Part shown: one piece after another, positions 63,826 through 64,000 of the stretch
Layout of the letters: every line of letters starts with the position of its first letter
Numbering within the stretch: the stretch's first letter is position 1
NCBI RefSeq assembly: GCF_963576675.1
Contig: NC_088918.1
Location: forward strand, 64,621,001 to 64,685,000
DNA from: Euphorbia lathyris
Lineage: Eukaryota > Streptophyta > Magnoliopsida > Malpighiales > Euphorbiaceae
Direction of reading: 5' to 3'
DNA: 64,000 bases
The notes under the pieces: generated by a model
What the model saw: the letters and a program-made list of their open reading frames with translations, nothing else
Database searches by the model: none
What the model was told of the DNA's origin: nothing
Program-made: the position numbers and the translations under genes

Positions 63826-64000
63826 ATCGTTAAATCCGTTATTTCATATATGAAAATATAGAAGTTTTCAATAGGATTGAATAAATATTTATGGTTAGGA
63901 TTAATTGACAAATAGTATTGATTGATTAATTCTAAAGATAAATAAAGTTTCGATTAATTGTTAATTAAAACTGATTATGCTTATGTTCCTAATTATTTCG
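63826..64000 (+). other. Leader of the third Copia element, cut by the window edge
   Basis: AT-rich leader downstream of the primer-binding site; no gag start is reached before the end of the window. Confidence 0.5.

Overview
The window is nuclear DNA of a flowering plant, most likely a eudicot. It is AT-rich, has GT-AG introns of very uneven length, plant-type transporter and oxidase genes, and L1, Copia, Tat/Gypsy, hAT, Mutator and Harbinger repeats nested in one another. The species cannot be named from the sequence. No CRISPR array, operon, rRNA or tRNA gene was seen.

Region by region. 1-8.5 kb: LINE scraps, then a four-exon NRT1/PTR-family transporter gene (NPF5.6/5.7-like, 572 aa), whose introns hold a foldback element, a GC-rich MITE and an RTE-type LINE remnant. 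8.5-16.6 kb: a degenerate gene-like fragment on the minus strand, several 5'-truncated LINE RNase H tails, a broken Copia element with a 1.9-kb LTR, and three small MITEs (two from one hairpin family). 16.6-21.5 kb: an almost full-length but dead L1-type LINE on the minus strand. 22.3-23.9 kb: an intact intronless gene for a secreted copper-radical glyoxal/aldehyde oxidase (GLOX, 535 aa). 24.2-34.2 kb: a transposon-on-transposon zone with several exact target-site duplications, plus a second, inverted copy of the gene-like fragment from 8.5-9.4 kb.

34.25 kb to the right edge is one nested stack. A Tork/Tnt1-like Copia element (5' LTR at 34253) was split in gag by a SIRE-type Copia element (34676-45952, two near-identical LTRs, TSD TATGG) that carries a third open reading frame. 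The same outer Copia was split again in its RT domain at 48925 by a minus-strand Tat-lineage Ty3/Gypsy element. That element is in turn interrupted at about 62.05 kb by a further Copia element whose LTR and primer-binding site close the window.

The only two genes that look functional for the plant are the NPF5 transporter and GLOX. The most unusual item is the Tat element. Its gag-pol frame holds one ordinary capsid-like domain followed by three more at a regular spacing of about 93 residues, in the stretch where a protease would be expected and none is seen. Its 3' untranslated region has several families of tandem repeats, including a 191-bp higher-order array, and an opposite-strand ORF.
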